Shown in pieces: positions 34,278 to 43,122 of a DNA stretch of 45,313 bases. A program made the translations under genes and the position numbers. The stretch lies in NCBI GenBank assembly GCA_947175015.1, contig CAMWLE010000017.1, positions 1 through 45,313 on the forward strand. Reading direction: 5' to 3'. The stretch is from an uncultured bacterium (GTDB lineage Bacteria; Bacillota; Clostridia; Lachnospirales; Lachnospiraceae). Every line of letters begins with the position of its first letter. The first letter of the stretch is position 1. The notes beneath the pieces were generated by a model. It was given only the letters and a program-made list of their open reading frames with translations, was not told where the DNA came from and did not search any database.

Positions 34278-34380
34278 TGCAGATGTTACTTGTCACACCT
34301 ATGCCGCCGTGAGGCGTTTTCACGCGCTTTATGCGTGAAAAACCTGAGACAGTCGTGCGCGAAATCGCCGCATTCTTACT
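34278..34380 (-). repeat. Dispersed intergenic repeat, copy B
   Basis: Inverted relative to copy A at 2780-2905. Read on the minus strand it gives the same order: GGCGATTTCGCGCACGACTG, the GTTTTCACGC hairpin (34316-34325 / 34333-34342), CGCC and GGTGTGACAAGTAAC. Differences from copy A are scattered point changes, one of them a bulge in the hairpin. It sits between the divergent membrane protein gene and tex. Confidence 0.75.
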
Positions 34381-34418
34381 GATCAGTCAGAATTGTATCA
34401 TAAAAAGAAACATTTTCA

Positions 34419-34447
34419 TTGCGATTCCCATATTTTTTCAGTATAAT
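34419..34447 (+). promoter_or_regulatory. Probable tex promoter
   Basis: TTGCGA (34419-34424), 17 bp, TATAAT (34442-34447), 80 bases before the tex start and just after repeat copy B. Confidence 0.5.
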
Positions 34448-34526
34448 AAAAATAGGACATTAGGCCATTATCCGGCAGTATGAGACCTGGATTATGGTAT
34501 CAGTGAAAGGAAAGGTATTATTTTTT

Positions 34527-37082
34527 ATGGACATTTATCAGAAAATTACAGAAGAGTTGAAGGTGCAGAAATGGCAGGTAGAGGCTGCGGTGAAGCTGAT
34601 AGATGAGGGAAGTACCATTCCCTTTATCTCCAGGTACAGAAAGGAAGCTACAGGCTCTTTGAATGATGAGCAGCTTAGAGACCTCCATGAGCGGCTTGTA
34701 TATTTGCGTAATCTGGAGGAAAAAAAGGAGCAAGTGCTGGGCAGTATCGAGGAACAGGGGAAGCTGACGGAGGAATTGAAAGAAAAAATTCTGGAAGCAC
34801 AGACCCTTGTGGTGGTAGAGGATTTGTACCGGCCTTATCGTCCTAAGAGGAAGACCAGAGCCAGTGTGGCAAAGGCAAAAGGATTGGACGGGCTGGCAGA
34901 ATATATTTTGGCGCAGAATGCGCAGGCGCCTGTGATAGAGGAAGCTGCAAAATATGTCACAGGAGAGGATGCGGAAGAAGAAAAGCAGGTCAAGACGCCG
35001 GAAGAGGCTCTGCAGGGTGCCAAGGATATTATTGCGGAGAGTATTTCCGATAACGCGGATTACCGCAGTTATATCCGGGAAGCTACCATGGAAGAGGGCA
35101 TCATTACCAGCACAGCCAAAGATGAGAAAGTTCAGAGTGTCTATGAAATGTACTATAATTTTGAAGAACCTGTGAAGAAAATGGCCGGTCACAGGGTGCT
35201 GGCATTAAATCGTGGAGAGTCGGAAAAAATATTGACTGTAAAGGTGAATGCGCCGGTGGAGCGTATTCTGCGATATCTGGCAAAGCAGACCATCACTTCA
35301 GATAACGCTTATACCGGTTCTGTACTGCAGGAAGCCATAGAGGACAGTTATGAACGTCTGATTGCTCCGGCCATTGAGCGGGAGATTCGCAATGATCTGA
35401 CAGAGAAAGCTGAGGATGGCGCCATATCCGTATTCGGCAAGAATCTGGAACAACTGCTTCTGCAGCCGCCCATTGCCGGGAAAGTGGTGTTGGGTTGGGA
35501 CCCGGCTTTCCGTACCGGGTGTAAGCTGGCGGTGGTGGACCCCACCGGTAAGGTGCTGGATACGAAGGTAATCTATCCCACGGCGCCGCAGAACAAGGTG
35601 GAAGAAGCCAAGACGGAATTGAAGAAGTTAATTAAAAAGTATCAGGTGGATCTGATATCTGTGGGAAACGGTACAGCTTCCAGGGAATCAGAGCAGATCA
35701 TCGTAGAGCTGCTGAAGGAATTGGACAGGCCGGTGCAGTATGTGATTGTCAATGAGGCCGGTGCCAGTGTTTATTCCGCAAGTAAGCTGGCTACGGAAGA
35801 ATTCCCGAATTTTGACGTGGGGCAGAGAAGTGCTGCGTCCATTGCCAGAAGGCTGCAGGACCCTTTGGCAGAACTTGTGAAGATTGATCCCAAGTCCATT
35901 GGCGTAGGACAGTATCAGCATGATATGAACCAGAAGAAGCTCAGTGATGCCTTGAGCGGTGTGGTGGAGGACAGTGTGAACAAGGTGGGAGTAGATCTGA
36001 ATACCGCCTCCGCATCCCTTTTGGAATACATATCCGGTATCAACAAGACCATTGCCAAAAATATTGTGGATTATCGGGAGACAAACGGGCGTTTTACCAA
36101 CAGAAAGCAGTTGTTGAAGGTGGCAAAGCTGGGACCTAAGGCATTTGAACAGTGCGCAGGTTTTATGCGCATCCTGGATGGCGACAATCCTTTGGACGCC
36201 ACAAGTGTTCACCCGGAGTCCTATGAGGCGGCTATGAAGCTGCTTGACAAGCTGGGCCTTACCATGGAGGATGTTCGTGCCGCACAGAAAAGGGCAGCAG
36301 AGAGAAAGAGCACAGCCCAGGCCTCAGGGAAGCAGTCCGCAGAAGTGACTGGAAATCATGGGGCTGCCGCAGCTTCCAGAAACAGTGGTACGGTTTCGGC
36401 AGGCGGAGGTAAGACATCGCAGAAGAAGCCGGCACAAAAGACAATGCGGGTTGCAAATACCAATACCGCCATGGGCAAGGCATTGGCCGCTGCTATGGGA
36501 ATCACGGCGGAGTCTGAGGCAGCGGGTAAAAACGCCGGAAAAGGGCAGTCAGGAAAGATATCGACATCCAAAGAGGCGGGAATCGGAACCGATGCCGCAA
36601 CATCCAATGGCAAAAATATGTCGGATGTATCTACCGGCAGCCCAGATGTTTCTACTGGCAGCCCGGATGTATCTACCGGGCTTGGGAAACGCATCAGGGA
36701 CAAGAAACAGCTTGCGGAGGAACTTGGTATTGGTGAGATTACGCTTACAGATATTCTGAAAGAATTGGAGAAACCTGCTCGTGATCCAAGAGATGACATG
36801 CCCAGACCGATTTTGCGCAGTGATGTAATGGATATGAAGGATTTGAAACCCGGCATGATACTGAAGGGAACTGTCCGTAATGTCATTGACTTTGGTGTGT
36901 TTGTGGATATTGGTGTTCACCAGGATGGGCTGGTGCATATTTCTCAGATTACAGACCGTTTTATCAAACATCCCCTGGATGCAGTCAGTGTGGGAGACAT
37001 TGTGGAGGTACAAGTATTGGGAGTGGATGAAGCGAAAAAGAGAATCAGCCTGACCATGAAAATCAATGCAAAAAATAATTGA
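34527..37082 (+). CDS. tex: Tex-family RNA-binding protein with S1 domain and low-complexity insertion
   Basis: 851 residues from ATG 34527 (MDIYQKITEEL, the usual Tex start; an in-frame ATG at 34494 is possible). The N-terminal helix-turn-helix part has WQVEAAVKLIDEGSTIPFISRYRKE, the YqgF/RNase H-like domain VVLGWDPAFRTGCKLAVVD and GNGTASRESE, the helix-hairpin-helix VDLNTASASLLEYISGI and FTNRKQLLKVAKLG, and the C-terminal S1 domain GMILKGTVRNVIDFGVFVDIG. Tex binds RNA and influences transcription and translation, often needed for virulence or toxin expression. Between the helix-hairpin-helix and S1 domains is a 130-residue Ala/Ser/Gly/Lys-rich insertion (about 590-720) ending in a DVSTGSP repeat; most Tex proteins have 710-780 residues and lack it. 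Confidence 0.95.
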   Translation: MDIYQKITEELKVQKWQVEAAVKLIDEGSTIPFISRYRKEATGSLNDEQLRDLHERLVYLRNLEEKKEQVLGSIEEQGKLTEELKEKILEAQTLVVVEDLYRPYRPKRKTRASVAKAKGLDGLAEYILAQNAQAPVIEEAAKYVTGEDAEEEKQVKTPEEALQGAKDIIAESISDNADYRSYIREATMEEGIITSTAKDEKVQSVYEMYYNFEEPVKKMAGHRVLALNRGESEKILTVKVNAPVERILRYLAKQTITSDNAYTGSVLQEAIEDSYERLIAPAIEREIRNDLTEKAEDGAISVFGKNLEQLLLQPPIAGKVVLGWDPAFRTGCKLAVVDPTGKVLDTKVIYPTAPQNKVEEAKTELKKLIKKYQVDLISVGNGTASRESEQIIVELLKELDRPVQYVIVNEAGASVYSASKLATEEFPNFDVGQRSAASIARRLQDPLAELVKIDPKSIGVGQYQHDMNQKKLSDALSGVVEDSVNKVGVDLNTASASLLEYISGINKTIAKNIVDYRETNGRFTNRKQLLKVAKLGPKAFEQCAGFMRILDGDNPLDATSVHPESYEAAMKLLDKLGLTMEDVRAAQKRAAERKSTAQASGKQSAEVTGNHGAAAASRNSGTVSAGGGKTSQKKPAQKTMRVANTNTAMGKALAAAMGITAESEAAGKNAGKGQSGKISTSKEAGIGTDAATSNGKNMSDVSTGSPDVSTGSPDVSTGLGKRIRDKKQLAEELGIGEITLTDILKELEKPARDPRDDMPRPILRSDVMDMKDLKPGMILKGTVRNVIDFGVFVDIGVHQDGLVHISQITDRFIKHPLDAVSVGDIVEVQVLGVDEAKKRISLTMKINAKNN

Positions 37083-37091
37083 GAATCCCTA

Positions 37092-37152
37092 TTGACAAAT
37101 GAGTAAAAAAGCGATATTGTTAGTGTACTAACAAAAAGGTTAGTGCACTAAC
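37092..37152 (+). promoter_or_regulatory. MarR promoter with two 14-bp palindromic operators
   Basis: TTGACA (37092-37097), 17 bp, TATTGT (37115-37120). Two near-identical palindromes follow: GTTAGTGTACTAAC (37119-37132, overlapping the -10) and the perfect GTTAGTGCACTAAC (37139-37152), 20 bp centre to centre, so on the same face of the helix. They are the expected binding sites of the MarR protein encoded next. The distal halves also pair as one long inverted repeat that could end tex transcription. Confidence 0.85.
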
Positions 37153-37212
37153 AATATTTTTTTGCAAAAAATAGAATGTACTATATGGTATGGATGGAAA
37201 AGGAAGGAGATA

Positions 37213-37701
37213 ATGAAGGAGGAGAAAAGAATTTCATTTATATTGCGGGTGCTTCACAATCAAATCAGAGATATCATCCACAAAAATGCACCCAGGTTTG
37301 ACAAAGGACCAAAGAGTCAGTTGCAGGGCGGTATTTTGGGGTATTTATTTGATCACAGAGACCAGCCGGTGTATCAGAAGGATCTGGAAAAAGAATTTCG
37401 TATTTCTCGTGCCACTGCCACGAACACGTTGCAGGTGATGGAACGGGATGGACTGGTGGTGCGTCAGGCCATGGATAAGGATGCGAGATTAAAGCGAATT
37501 CAGTTGACGGATGAGGCATATGCTAACCATAAAGTAATTGAAAAGCATATGCAAATGCTGGACAGAAGGATGCTTGAGGGAATGTCAGAGATTGAGGTGG
37601 CGGAGCTGTATAGGCTGTTGGGGATTGTATTGGGAAATTTAGAGCAGTATGCGGTTGAACTCAGTGAGAGACCCGGAACTTCTGAGTTCCCGGAAGAGTA
37701 G
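37213..37701 (+). CDS. MarR-family transcriptional regulator
   Basis: 162 residues from ATG 37213, behind AAGGAG; the longer frame from 37162 has no ribosome binding site. The winged helix-turn-helix is clear: GILGYLFDHRDQPVYQKDLEKEF, RISRATATNTLQVMERDGLVVRQ (in part) and the wing DKDARLKRIQLTDEAY. The flanking helices would form the dimer. Such proteins usually repress their own operon and release DNA on binding a phenolic or drug-like ligand. The two ABC exporter genes follow in the same direction after a tandem-repeat spacer, so it probably controls them. Confidence 0.93.
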   Translation: MKEEKRISFILRVLHNQIRDIIHKNAPRFDKGPKSQLQGGILGYLFDHRDQPVYQKDLEKEFRISRATATNTLQVMERDGLVVRQAMDKDARLKRIQLTDEAYANHKVIEKHMQMLDRRMLEGMSEIEVAELYRLLGIVLGNLEQYAVELSERPGTSEFPEE

Positions 37702-37707
37702 AGTAGC

Positions 37708-37839
37708 GTGGGAACTGGAGCCTTGAAGCCTCTGTATTATGGAGGATTAGAGTGGGAACGGGGGAGCTGAAGCCTCTGAATTATGGAGGATTAGAGTGGG
37801 AACGGGGGAGCTGAAGTTCTCTGTATTTATGGCAAGTTA
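37708..37839 (+). repeat. Three 44-bp tandem repeats between marR and the ABC genes
   Basis: Units start at 37708, 37752 and 37796, sharing GTGGGAAC-GG, GCTGAAG-CTCTG and TTATGGAGGATTAGA. Units 1 and 2 are closest; unit 3 has drifted toward the end. There is no ORF in them. Each unit of the first two carries a GGAGG, so they could present decoy ribosome binding sites. Confidence 0.85.
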
Positions 37840-37890
37840 GATGAAGAACAAAGGACAGAAATAGAAAATAAGAAAGGAAGTGTAAATAAG

Positions 37891-39639
37891 ATGCTCAAAA
37901 CACTTGGAGCACAGATTAAAGAATTTAAGAAAGATTCTATTCTGACCCCCTTTTTCATGATTGGGGAGGTCATTATGGAAACGGTTATTCCGCTGCTTAT
38001 GGCATCTATTATTGATGATGGTGTGGAAGCAGGCAATATGCGGCATATTTACCTGATCGGCGTCCTGATGGTGGCGGCAGCGCTGATTGGACTTACTTTT
38101 GGTATTATGGGAGGAAAATATGGCTCTCGCGCCTCGGCGGGTTTTGCCAGGAATCTCAGGAAGGCCATGTATGAAAATATTCAGACCTTCAGCTTTTCCA
38201 ATATTGACAAGTTCAGTACATCAGGTTTGGTAACCAGACTGACCACGGATGTAACCAATATGCAGAATGCGTACCAGATGATTCTGCGTATGTGCATGAG
38301 AGCGCCTACCTCTTTGATCTGTGCCATGGTCATGAGTTTTGTCATCAGCCCAAGGCTTGCAAGCGTTTATCTGGTGGCAGTGATTTTTCTGGGATGTGTG
38401 CTTGGGCTGATTGTGAGTCAGGCAACGAAGCACTTTATGCAGGCATTTCCGAAATACGATGCTTTGAATGAAAGTGTTCAGGAAAACGTATCCGCCATTC
38501 GGGTGGTCAAAGCTTATGTGAGAGAAGAACATGAGATTAAAAAGTTTAAGAATGCCAGCAACAATATTTATAAAATATTCTGCAAAGCAGAGGGAATTGT
38601 AATGTGGAATAATCCTGTGATGAATTTCACTGTCTATACCTGTATCCTTCTGATAAGCTGGCTTGGCGCCCATATGGTGGTGCAGGATACCCTGAGCACC
38701 GGACACCTTATGAGTATGCTGACGTACTGTATGAATATCCTGATGAGTCTGATGATGCTGTCCATGATTTTTGTCATGATTACCATGTCCATAGCAAGTG
38801 CCAGACGTATCTGTGAAGTGTTGGAAGAGAAGCCGGATCTGGCGAACCCAGAGAGTCCGGTTATGGAAGTCAGGGATGGCAGCATTGTGTTTGATCATGT
38901 GTCATTTTCTTATAAAAAGGATGCGGAGACACCGGTGCTGAAAGATATCAATTTGGAGATTCAATCCGGCGAGACCATTGGAATTATCGGTGGTACCGGA
39001 AGTGCGAAATCCAGTTTGGTCAATTTAATCAGCCGATTGTATGATGTAACGGAAGGACGGCTGCTGGTAGGCGGTGTTGATGTAAAAGCTTATGATATGG
39101 AAGCACTGCGGAATCAGGTGGCGGTGGTGCTGCAGAATAATGTTCTGTTCTCCGGAACAATTCTGGAGAATCTGCGCTGGGGTGATAAGGAAGCAACGGA
39201 GGAAGAATGTAAGCATGCCTGTGAACTGGCCTGTGCGGATGAATTTATTCAGAAGATGCCGGATGGGTATCAAACCTACATAGAACAGGGTGGTACCAAT
39301 GTATCCGGCGGGCAGAAACAGCGGCTTTGTATTGCCAGGGCACTTTTGAAGAAGCCGAAAGTATTGATTCTGGATGATTCTACCAGTGCTGTGGATACGG
39401 CTACAGATGCCAGGATCAGAAGTGCGTTTGCGGAAGCCATTCCCGGCACTACAAAGTTGATTATTGCTCAAAGGATTTCCAGTGTGGAACATGCGGATAA
39501 AATCATTGTAATGAATGATGGAAAGATTGATGGATTTGCTTCTCATGAGGAGCTTTTGGCGACCAACGAGATCTACCGTGAAGTCTATGATGCGCAGATG
39601 AGCGGCAGCGGCGACTTTGATGAGAAGGGAGGTAATTAG
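37891..39639 (+). CDS. ABC exporter half, degenerate-site subunit (heterodimer partner 1)
   Basis: 582 residues. Six membrane segments in the first 310 residues (type IV exporter fold), then a nucleotide-binding domain: Walker A IIGGTGSAKSS, Q-loop VVLQNNVLF, signature NVSGGQKQRLCIARAL, Walker B VLILDDSTSAVDT and switch IAQRISS. The catalytic Glu after Walker B is Asp and the switch His is Gln, so this half forms the inactive ATP site of a heterodimer such as BmrC/LmrC. Its partner starts 3 bp after the stop. The MarR gene upstream suggests an inducible drug or metabolite exporter. Confidence 0.93.
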   Translation: MLKTLGAQIKEFKKDSILTPFFMIGEVIMETVIPLLMASIIDDGVEAGNMRHIYLIGVLMVAAALIGLTFGIMGGKYGSRASAGFARNLRKAMYENIQTFSFSNIDKFSTSGLVTRLTTDVTNMQNAYQMILRMCMRAPTSLICAMVMSFVISPRLASVYLVAVIFLGCVLGLIVSQATKHFMQAFPKYDALNESVQENVSAIRVVKAYVREEHEIKKFKNASNNIYKIFCKAEGIVMWNNPVMNFTVYTCILLISWLGAHMVVQDTLSTGHLMSMLTYCMNILMSLMMLSMIFVMITMSIASARRICEVLEEKPDLANPESPVMEVRDGSIVFDHVSFSYKKDAETPVLKDINLEIQSGETIGIIGGTGSAKSSLVNLISRLYDVTEGRLLVGGVDVKAYDMEALRNQVAVVLQNNVLFSGTILENLRWGDKEATEEECKHACELACADEFIQKMPDGYQTYIEQGGTNVSGGQKQRLCIARALLKKPKVLILDDSTSAVDTATDARIRSAFAEAIPGTTKLIIAQRISSVEHADKIIVMNDGKIDGFASHEELLATNEIYREVYDAQMSGSGDFDEKGGN

Positions 39640-39642
39640 AAT

Positions 39643-41640
39643 ATGGCGGAAGATAGACAGTCTGTATCAAATCAGGGAACCGGCGGCGGAAACGGCGCCG
39701 TGAGAGGAGTCGGTCCAGGAGGCGGACACGGTCCAGGGGGCGGACCGGGAGCCAGGGTAAGAGGGCCCAGGCCCAAACTGGACAATCCCGGCAAACTTTT
39801 TAAGCGTGTCATGGGGTACACTTTGAAAGATTATGGAATATGTTGGGTGGTTGTGGTAATCTGTATTTTTGTATCGGTATACTCCAGCCTGCAGGGAACC
39901 ATGTTTATGAGAACATTGATTGATTCTTATATTGCGCCAATGATAGGCGGTGTGAATCCGGATTATGGTCCCCTGGCAGGAGCCATAGGAAGAGTAGCGA
40001 TATTTTATGCCCTGGGCGTGGCGGCGTCCTTTACCCAGTCCCGGATACTGATCAATGTGGCTCAGGGAACACTTAGGAATATCAGAAATGATATGTTTGA
40101 GAAAATGGAGAACCTTCCTATTAAATATTTCGATACCCATGCCCACGGGGATATTATGTCCCTGTATACCAATGATATTGATACCCTGCGGCAGATGATC
40201 AGCCAGAGTATTCCGCAGATGCTCAACAGTGTTATTACAGTTGTGGGCGTTTTTGTATATATGTTGATTTTGGATATTCCTTTGACTATTGTGACATTGC
40301 TGATGGTAGGGATTATGTTGGTGTCTACCAAGAAAATTGCGTCTCTGAGCAGCCGATATTTCGTTGTACAGCAGAAATCTATCGGTGCGTTAAATGGCTG
40401 TATTGAAGAGACCATGACCGGCCAGAAGGTGGTAAAAGTGTTCTGCCATGAACAGGAGAGTCTGGAGCAGTTTAACCAGTTGAATGAACAACTGTTTGAC
40501 AGTGCATATAAGGCAAATAAATTCGCCAATATTATGGGACCTGTGAATATGCAGTTGGGAAATCTGAGCTATGTGGTCTGTGCTGTGGTAGGCGGAATCC
40601 TTGCGATTACAGGGGTGTCCGGACTGACATTGGGTGGTCTGGCAAGCTTCTTAAGTTTTAATAAATCCTTTAATATGCCCATCAACCAGGTAAGCCAGCA
40701 ATTTAACAGTATTATCATGGCTTTGGCCGGTGCGGACAGAATATTTAAGCTTATGGATGAGAAACCGGAGCTGGATGAAGGCTATGTTGAGTTGGTCAAT
40801 GCAGAGAAAAAATCCGATGGGGAACTTGTGGAAAGTGCCAATCGAACAGGGCTTTGGGCGTGGAAGCATTATCACAAGGCAACCGACACTACTACTTATG
40901 TGGAATTGAAAGGTGATGTGGTATTTGATCATGTGGATTTCGGATATAATGATGATAAGATGATATTGCATGATATTGAACTGTATGCAAAACCGGGTCA
41001 GAAGATTGCATTTGTAGGAGCTACCGGTGCAGGGAAAACTACCATTACCAATTTGATTAATCGTTTCTATGACATACAGGATGGTAAGATACGTTATGAC
41101 GCTATTAATGTGACGAAGATCAAAAAAGCGGATCTAAGGCGTTCCCTGGGGATTGTGCTTCAGGACACACATCTGTTCACCGATACCGTTATGGAGAACA
41201 TTCGTTATGGCAAGCTGGACGCAACCGATGAAGAAGTGATTAAGGCGGCAAAGCTGGCAAATGCAGACGGGTTTATCAGGAGATTGCCGGATGGATATAA
41301 TACCATGCTTCATGGCGATGGCGCCAACCTGAGTCAGGGGCAGCGTCAGCTCCTTGCCATTGCCAGAGCAGCGATTGCGGACCCGCCTGTGTTGATATTG
41401 GATGAAGCTACCAGCTCTATTGACACCAGAACTGAGAAGCTGGTACAGCAGGGGATGGATGCGTTGATGAAGGGGCGTACCAATTTTGTCATTGCTCACA
41501 GGCTCTCCACAGTAAGAAACAGTGATTGTATCATGGTTCTGGAGCAGGGGCGCATTATAGAGCGGGGAACCCATGATCAGTTGATAGACCAGAAAGGGAA
41601 ATATTATCAGTTGTATACAGGAAATGCAATTGGAGGATGA
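39643..41640 (+). CDS. ABC exporter half, catalytic subunit (heterodimer partner 2)
   Basis: 665 residues. A Gly-rich, positively charged N-terminal extension of about 45 residues (GPGGGHGPGGGPGARVRGPR) precedes six membrane segments. The nucleotide-binding domain has canonical Walker A VGATGAGKTT, Q-loop IVLQDTHLF, Walker B VLILDEATSSIDT and switch IAHRLST, while the signature reads NLSQGQRQLLAIARAA. It thus brings the catalytic Glu and His that the partner lacks. An insertion of about 35 residues (KSDGELVESANRTGLWAWKHYH) before the nucleotide-binding domain is common in BmrD/LmrD-type halves. Shares the transcript of the previous gene. Confidence 0.93.
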   Translation: MAEDRQSVSNQGTGGGNGAVRGVGPGGGHGPGGGPGARVRGPRPKLDNPGKLFKRVMGYTLKDYGICWVVVVICIFVSVYSSLQGTMFMRTLIDSYIAPMIGGVNPDYGPLAGAIGRVAIFYALGVAASFTQSRILINVAQGTLRNIRNDMFEKMENLPIKYFDTHAHGDIMSLYTNDIDTLRQMISQSIPQMLNSVITVVGVFVYMLILDIPLTIVTLLMVGIMLVSTKKIASLSSRYFVVQQKSIGALNGCIEETMTGQKVVKVFCHEQESLEQFNQLNEQLFDSAYKANKFANIMGPVNMQLGNLSYVVCAVVGGILAITGVSGLTLGGLASFLSFNKSFNMPINQVSQQFNSIIMALAGADRIFKLMDEKPELDEGYVELVNAEKKSDGELVESANRTGLWAWKHYHKATDTTTYVELKGDVVFDHVDFGYNDDKMILHDIELYAKPGQKIAFVGATGAGKTTITNLINRFYDIQDGKIRYDAINVTKIKKADLRRSLGIVLQDTHLFTDTVMENIRYGKLDATDEEVIKAAKLANADGFIRRLPDGYNTMLHGDGANLSQGQRQLLAIARAAIADPPVLILDEATSSIDTRTEKLVQQGMDALMKGRTNFVIAHRLSTVRNSDCIMVLEQGRIIERGTHDQLIDQKGKYYQLYTGNAIGG

Positions 41641-41784
41641 TAATTCTTTTGTTGCTTTGTAACAGTTTTGACAGGTTATGAATTGTTGTGAAGCTTATGC
41701 AGGTGGTGAGGCAATCGGCATAGGGAGTTTCAGATTTGGAAACAAGAAATGAAAAATGAAATTTGGAAATTTTTCCCGGAAATG

Positions 41785-41813
41785 TTGAATTTTGGTTTGA
41801 GCTGTATTATACT
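41785..41813 (+). promoter_or_regulatory. Flagellin promoter, sigma-A type
   Basis: TTGAAT (41785-41790), 17 bp, TATACT (41808-41813). I see no sigma-28 motif (TAAA-N15-GCCGATAA), which would be usual for a flagellin. Confidence 0.65.
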
Positions 41814-41875
41814 TAAGATAAGAGAAAAATAATATGCACAGACAATTTCAGGTTTGTGCAGGAGAGGAGTATCGA

Positions 41876-42664
41876 ATGAGGGTAGGATCAGTTAGTAATG
41901 TAAATGCTATCTACGGAGTTCAGAAAACAAATTCCATCTACGGAAAAATTGCCAGCGGCAATAGAATCCAAAGAGCGAAAGATGATGCAGCGGGGCTTGC
42001 CATTGTCAATAAGATGAAGAAGGAAAGCAATGGCCTGGATGTGGGATCTGCCAATATCAAGGATGGTATTGGTGTTGCCAATATCAAGGACGGCGCTATG
42101 GGAACCATGGTAGATTCTCTGCAACGGATTCGTGAACTCAGCATTCAGGCCTCCAATGGTCTCTATGGCGAGTCCGATAAGAAGATGATACAAAGTGAGA
42201 TAGATCAGCTTTTGCAGGATGTGGAGCGTTCCGCAGTGGGAACCAAATACAATGAAATGAAGTTGATGGACGGCAGCATGGCAGATATGCATATTGCGGC
42301 CAATGCTGACGGCACCGGCATGAAGATTGGGATGGAGAATGTTACGCTGAAATCTCTGGGAATTGACGGTTATGATGTCACAAAGAATTTCAATATTGAC
42401 GATATTGATGCCGCTATTGAGAGAATTAATTCGGCCAGAAGTAAGACCGGAGCAACAACGAATTCCTTAGAGCATGCTTACAATAGCAATACAAACACAT
42501 CTCTGAACCTGGTGGCTTCCAGGAGTCGTATTGAGGATTTGGATATCCCCAAGGCTGTTTCCGAGAAAGAGAAGAATAGATTGCTGCAGAATTACAGTAT
42601 GAGCATGATGCGCAAGAAGATGCAGGATGATGCCTCTGTACTCAGACTCTTTGGTGGAATGTAA
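41876..42664 (+). CDS. Flagellin, minimal form
   Basis: 262 residues from ATG 41876 (GGAGAGGAG upstream; the frame starts at 41834 without one). The N-terminal D0/D1 helix has YGKIASGNRIQRAKDDAAGLAIVNKMKKE, here in outline SGNRIQRAKDDAAGLAI, and SLQRIRELSIQASNG. The C-terminal D1/D0 has AIERINSARSKTGATTNSLEHAYNS and ends ASVLRLFGGM. The central variable part is short (about 45 residues) with no D2/D3 domain. The usual N-terminal MRI..N..A and C-terminal LLQ are altered (MRVGSVSNVNAIYGV), so it may be a minor flagellin. No flagellar operon surrounds it. Confidence 0.92.
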   Translation: MRVGSVSNVNAIYGVQKTNSIYGKIASGNRIQRAKDDAAGLAIVNKMKKESNGLDVGSANIKDGIGVANIKDGAMGTMVDSLQRIRELSIQASNGLYGESDKKMIQSEIDQLLQDVERSAVGTKYNEMKLMDGSMADMHIAANADGTGMKIGMENVTLKSLGIDGYDVTKNFNIDDIDAAIERINSARSKTGATTNSLEHAYNSNTNTSLNLVASRSRIEDLDIPKAVSEKEKNRLLQNYSMSMMRKKMQDDASVLRLFGGM

Positions 42665-42679
42665 GGAATCATTCATAAA

Positions 42680-42713
42680 ATAGAATCCATGCGGTGCGTG
42701 GGTTCTATTTTTT
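42680..42713 (+). terminator. Flagellin terminator
   Basis: ATAGAATCCA (42680-42689) pairs with TGGGTTCTAT (42699-42708) with one T-G pair, followed by T5. Confidence 0.88.
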
Positions 42714-43122
42714 ATATAGTAGGAAAGTTCTCTATATAAAGACAGGATAATAATAAAAAATCACCGTAAGGCGGCACGCAAAACTGATCCCAAAGAAAGA
42801 GTTCTTGCGAGAGTCTTTACGAAATCCAGTTCGGAGTGAAAGGGCTTCAAAAACTTAGTATCTTCCCGGTTGAACCGGAAATCGGAAATATCAACCTCCG
42901 CGTTCTGGTAAGCAGTACCTTTTTGAAGGTATAATGACATTGTACGAGGCAGAAGAGAGCCGGAGAGCCCAAGGCCTTGTCCGAGCCAAACGAGTGCGGA
43001 AGGCCAAAGCCCTTGTTCCAGACAGGGAGCGGGCGGAGGGCAGACGACTGTAAATAAAGGTTAGCGGCAGGCGAGCCCACGGCTTGAGAGATGTTTGATA
43101 TGAAAACCAGGAGGTACCCAAA
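42714..43122 (+). other. Unexplained structured, GC-richer noncoding region before the methyltransferase gene
   Basis: 409 bp with no convincing gene. Features seen: a CCGGTT-G-AACCGG hairpin (about 42866-42879), a TATAAT at 42930-42935 without a good -35, and a GC-rich stretch (42950-43090) with repeated GGCC/AAGGCC words and the doublet AAGGCCTTGTCCGAG / AAGCCCTTGTTCCAG. A short frame from about 42936 to 43051 is Arg/Ala-rich and probably not coding. The composition matches the methyltransferase gene and not the flagellin side, so it came with the gene. It may hold a structured leader RNA. Confidence 0.35.

Noticed and set aside
42714..43122. Group II intron, tRNA or transposon end
   Set aside because: No domain V hairpin, cloverleaf, transposase remnant or terminal inverted repeat was recognised.
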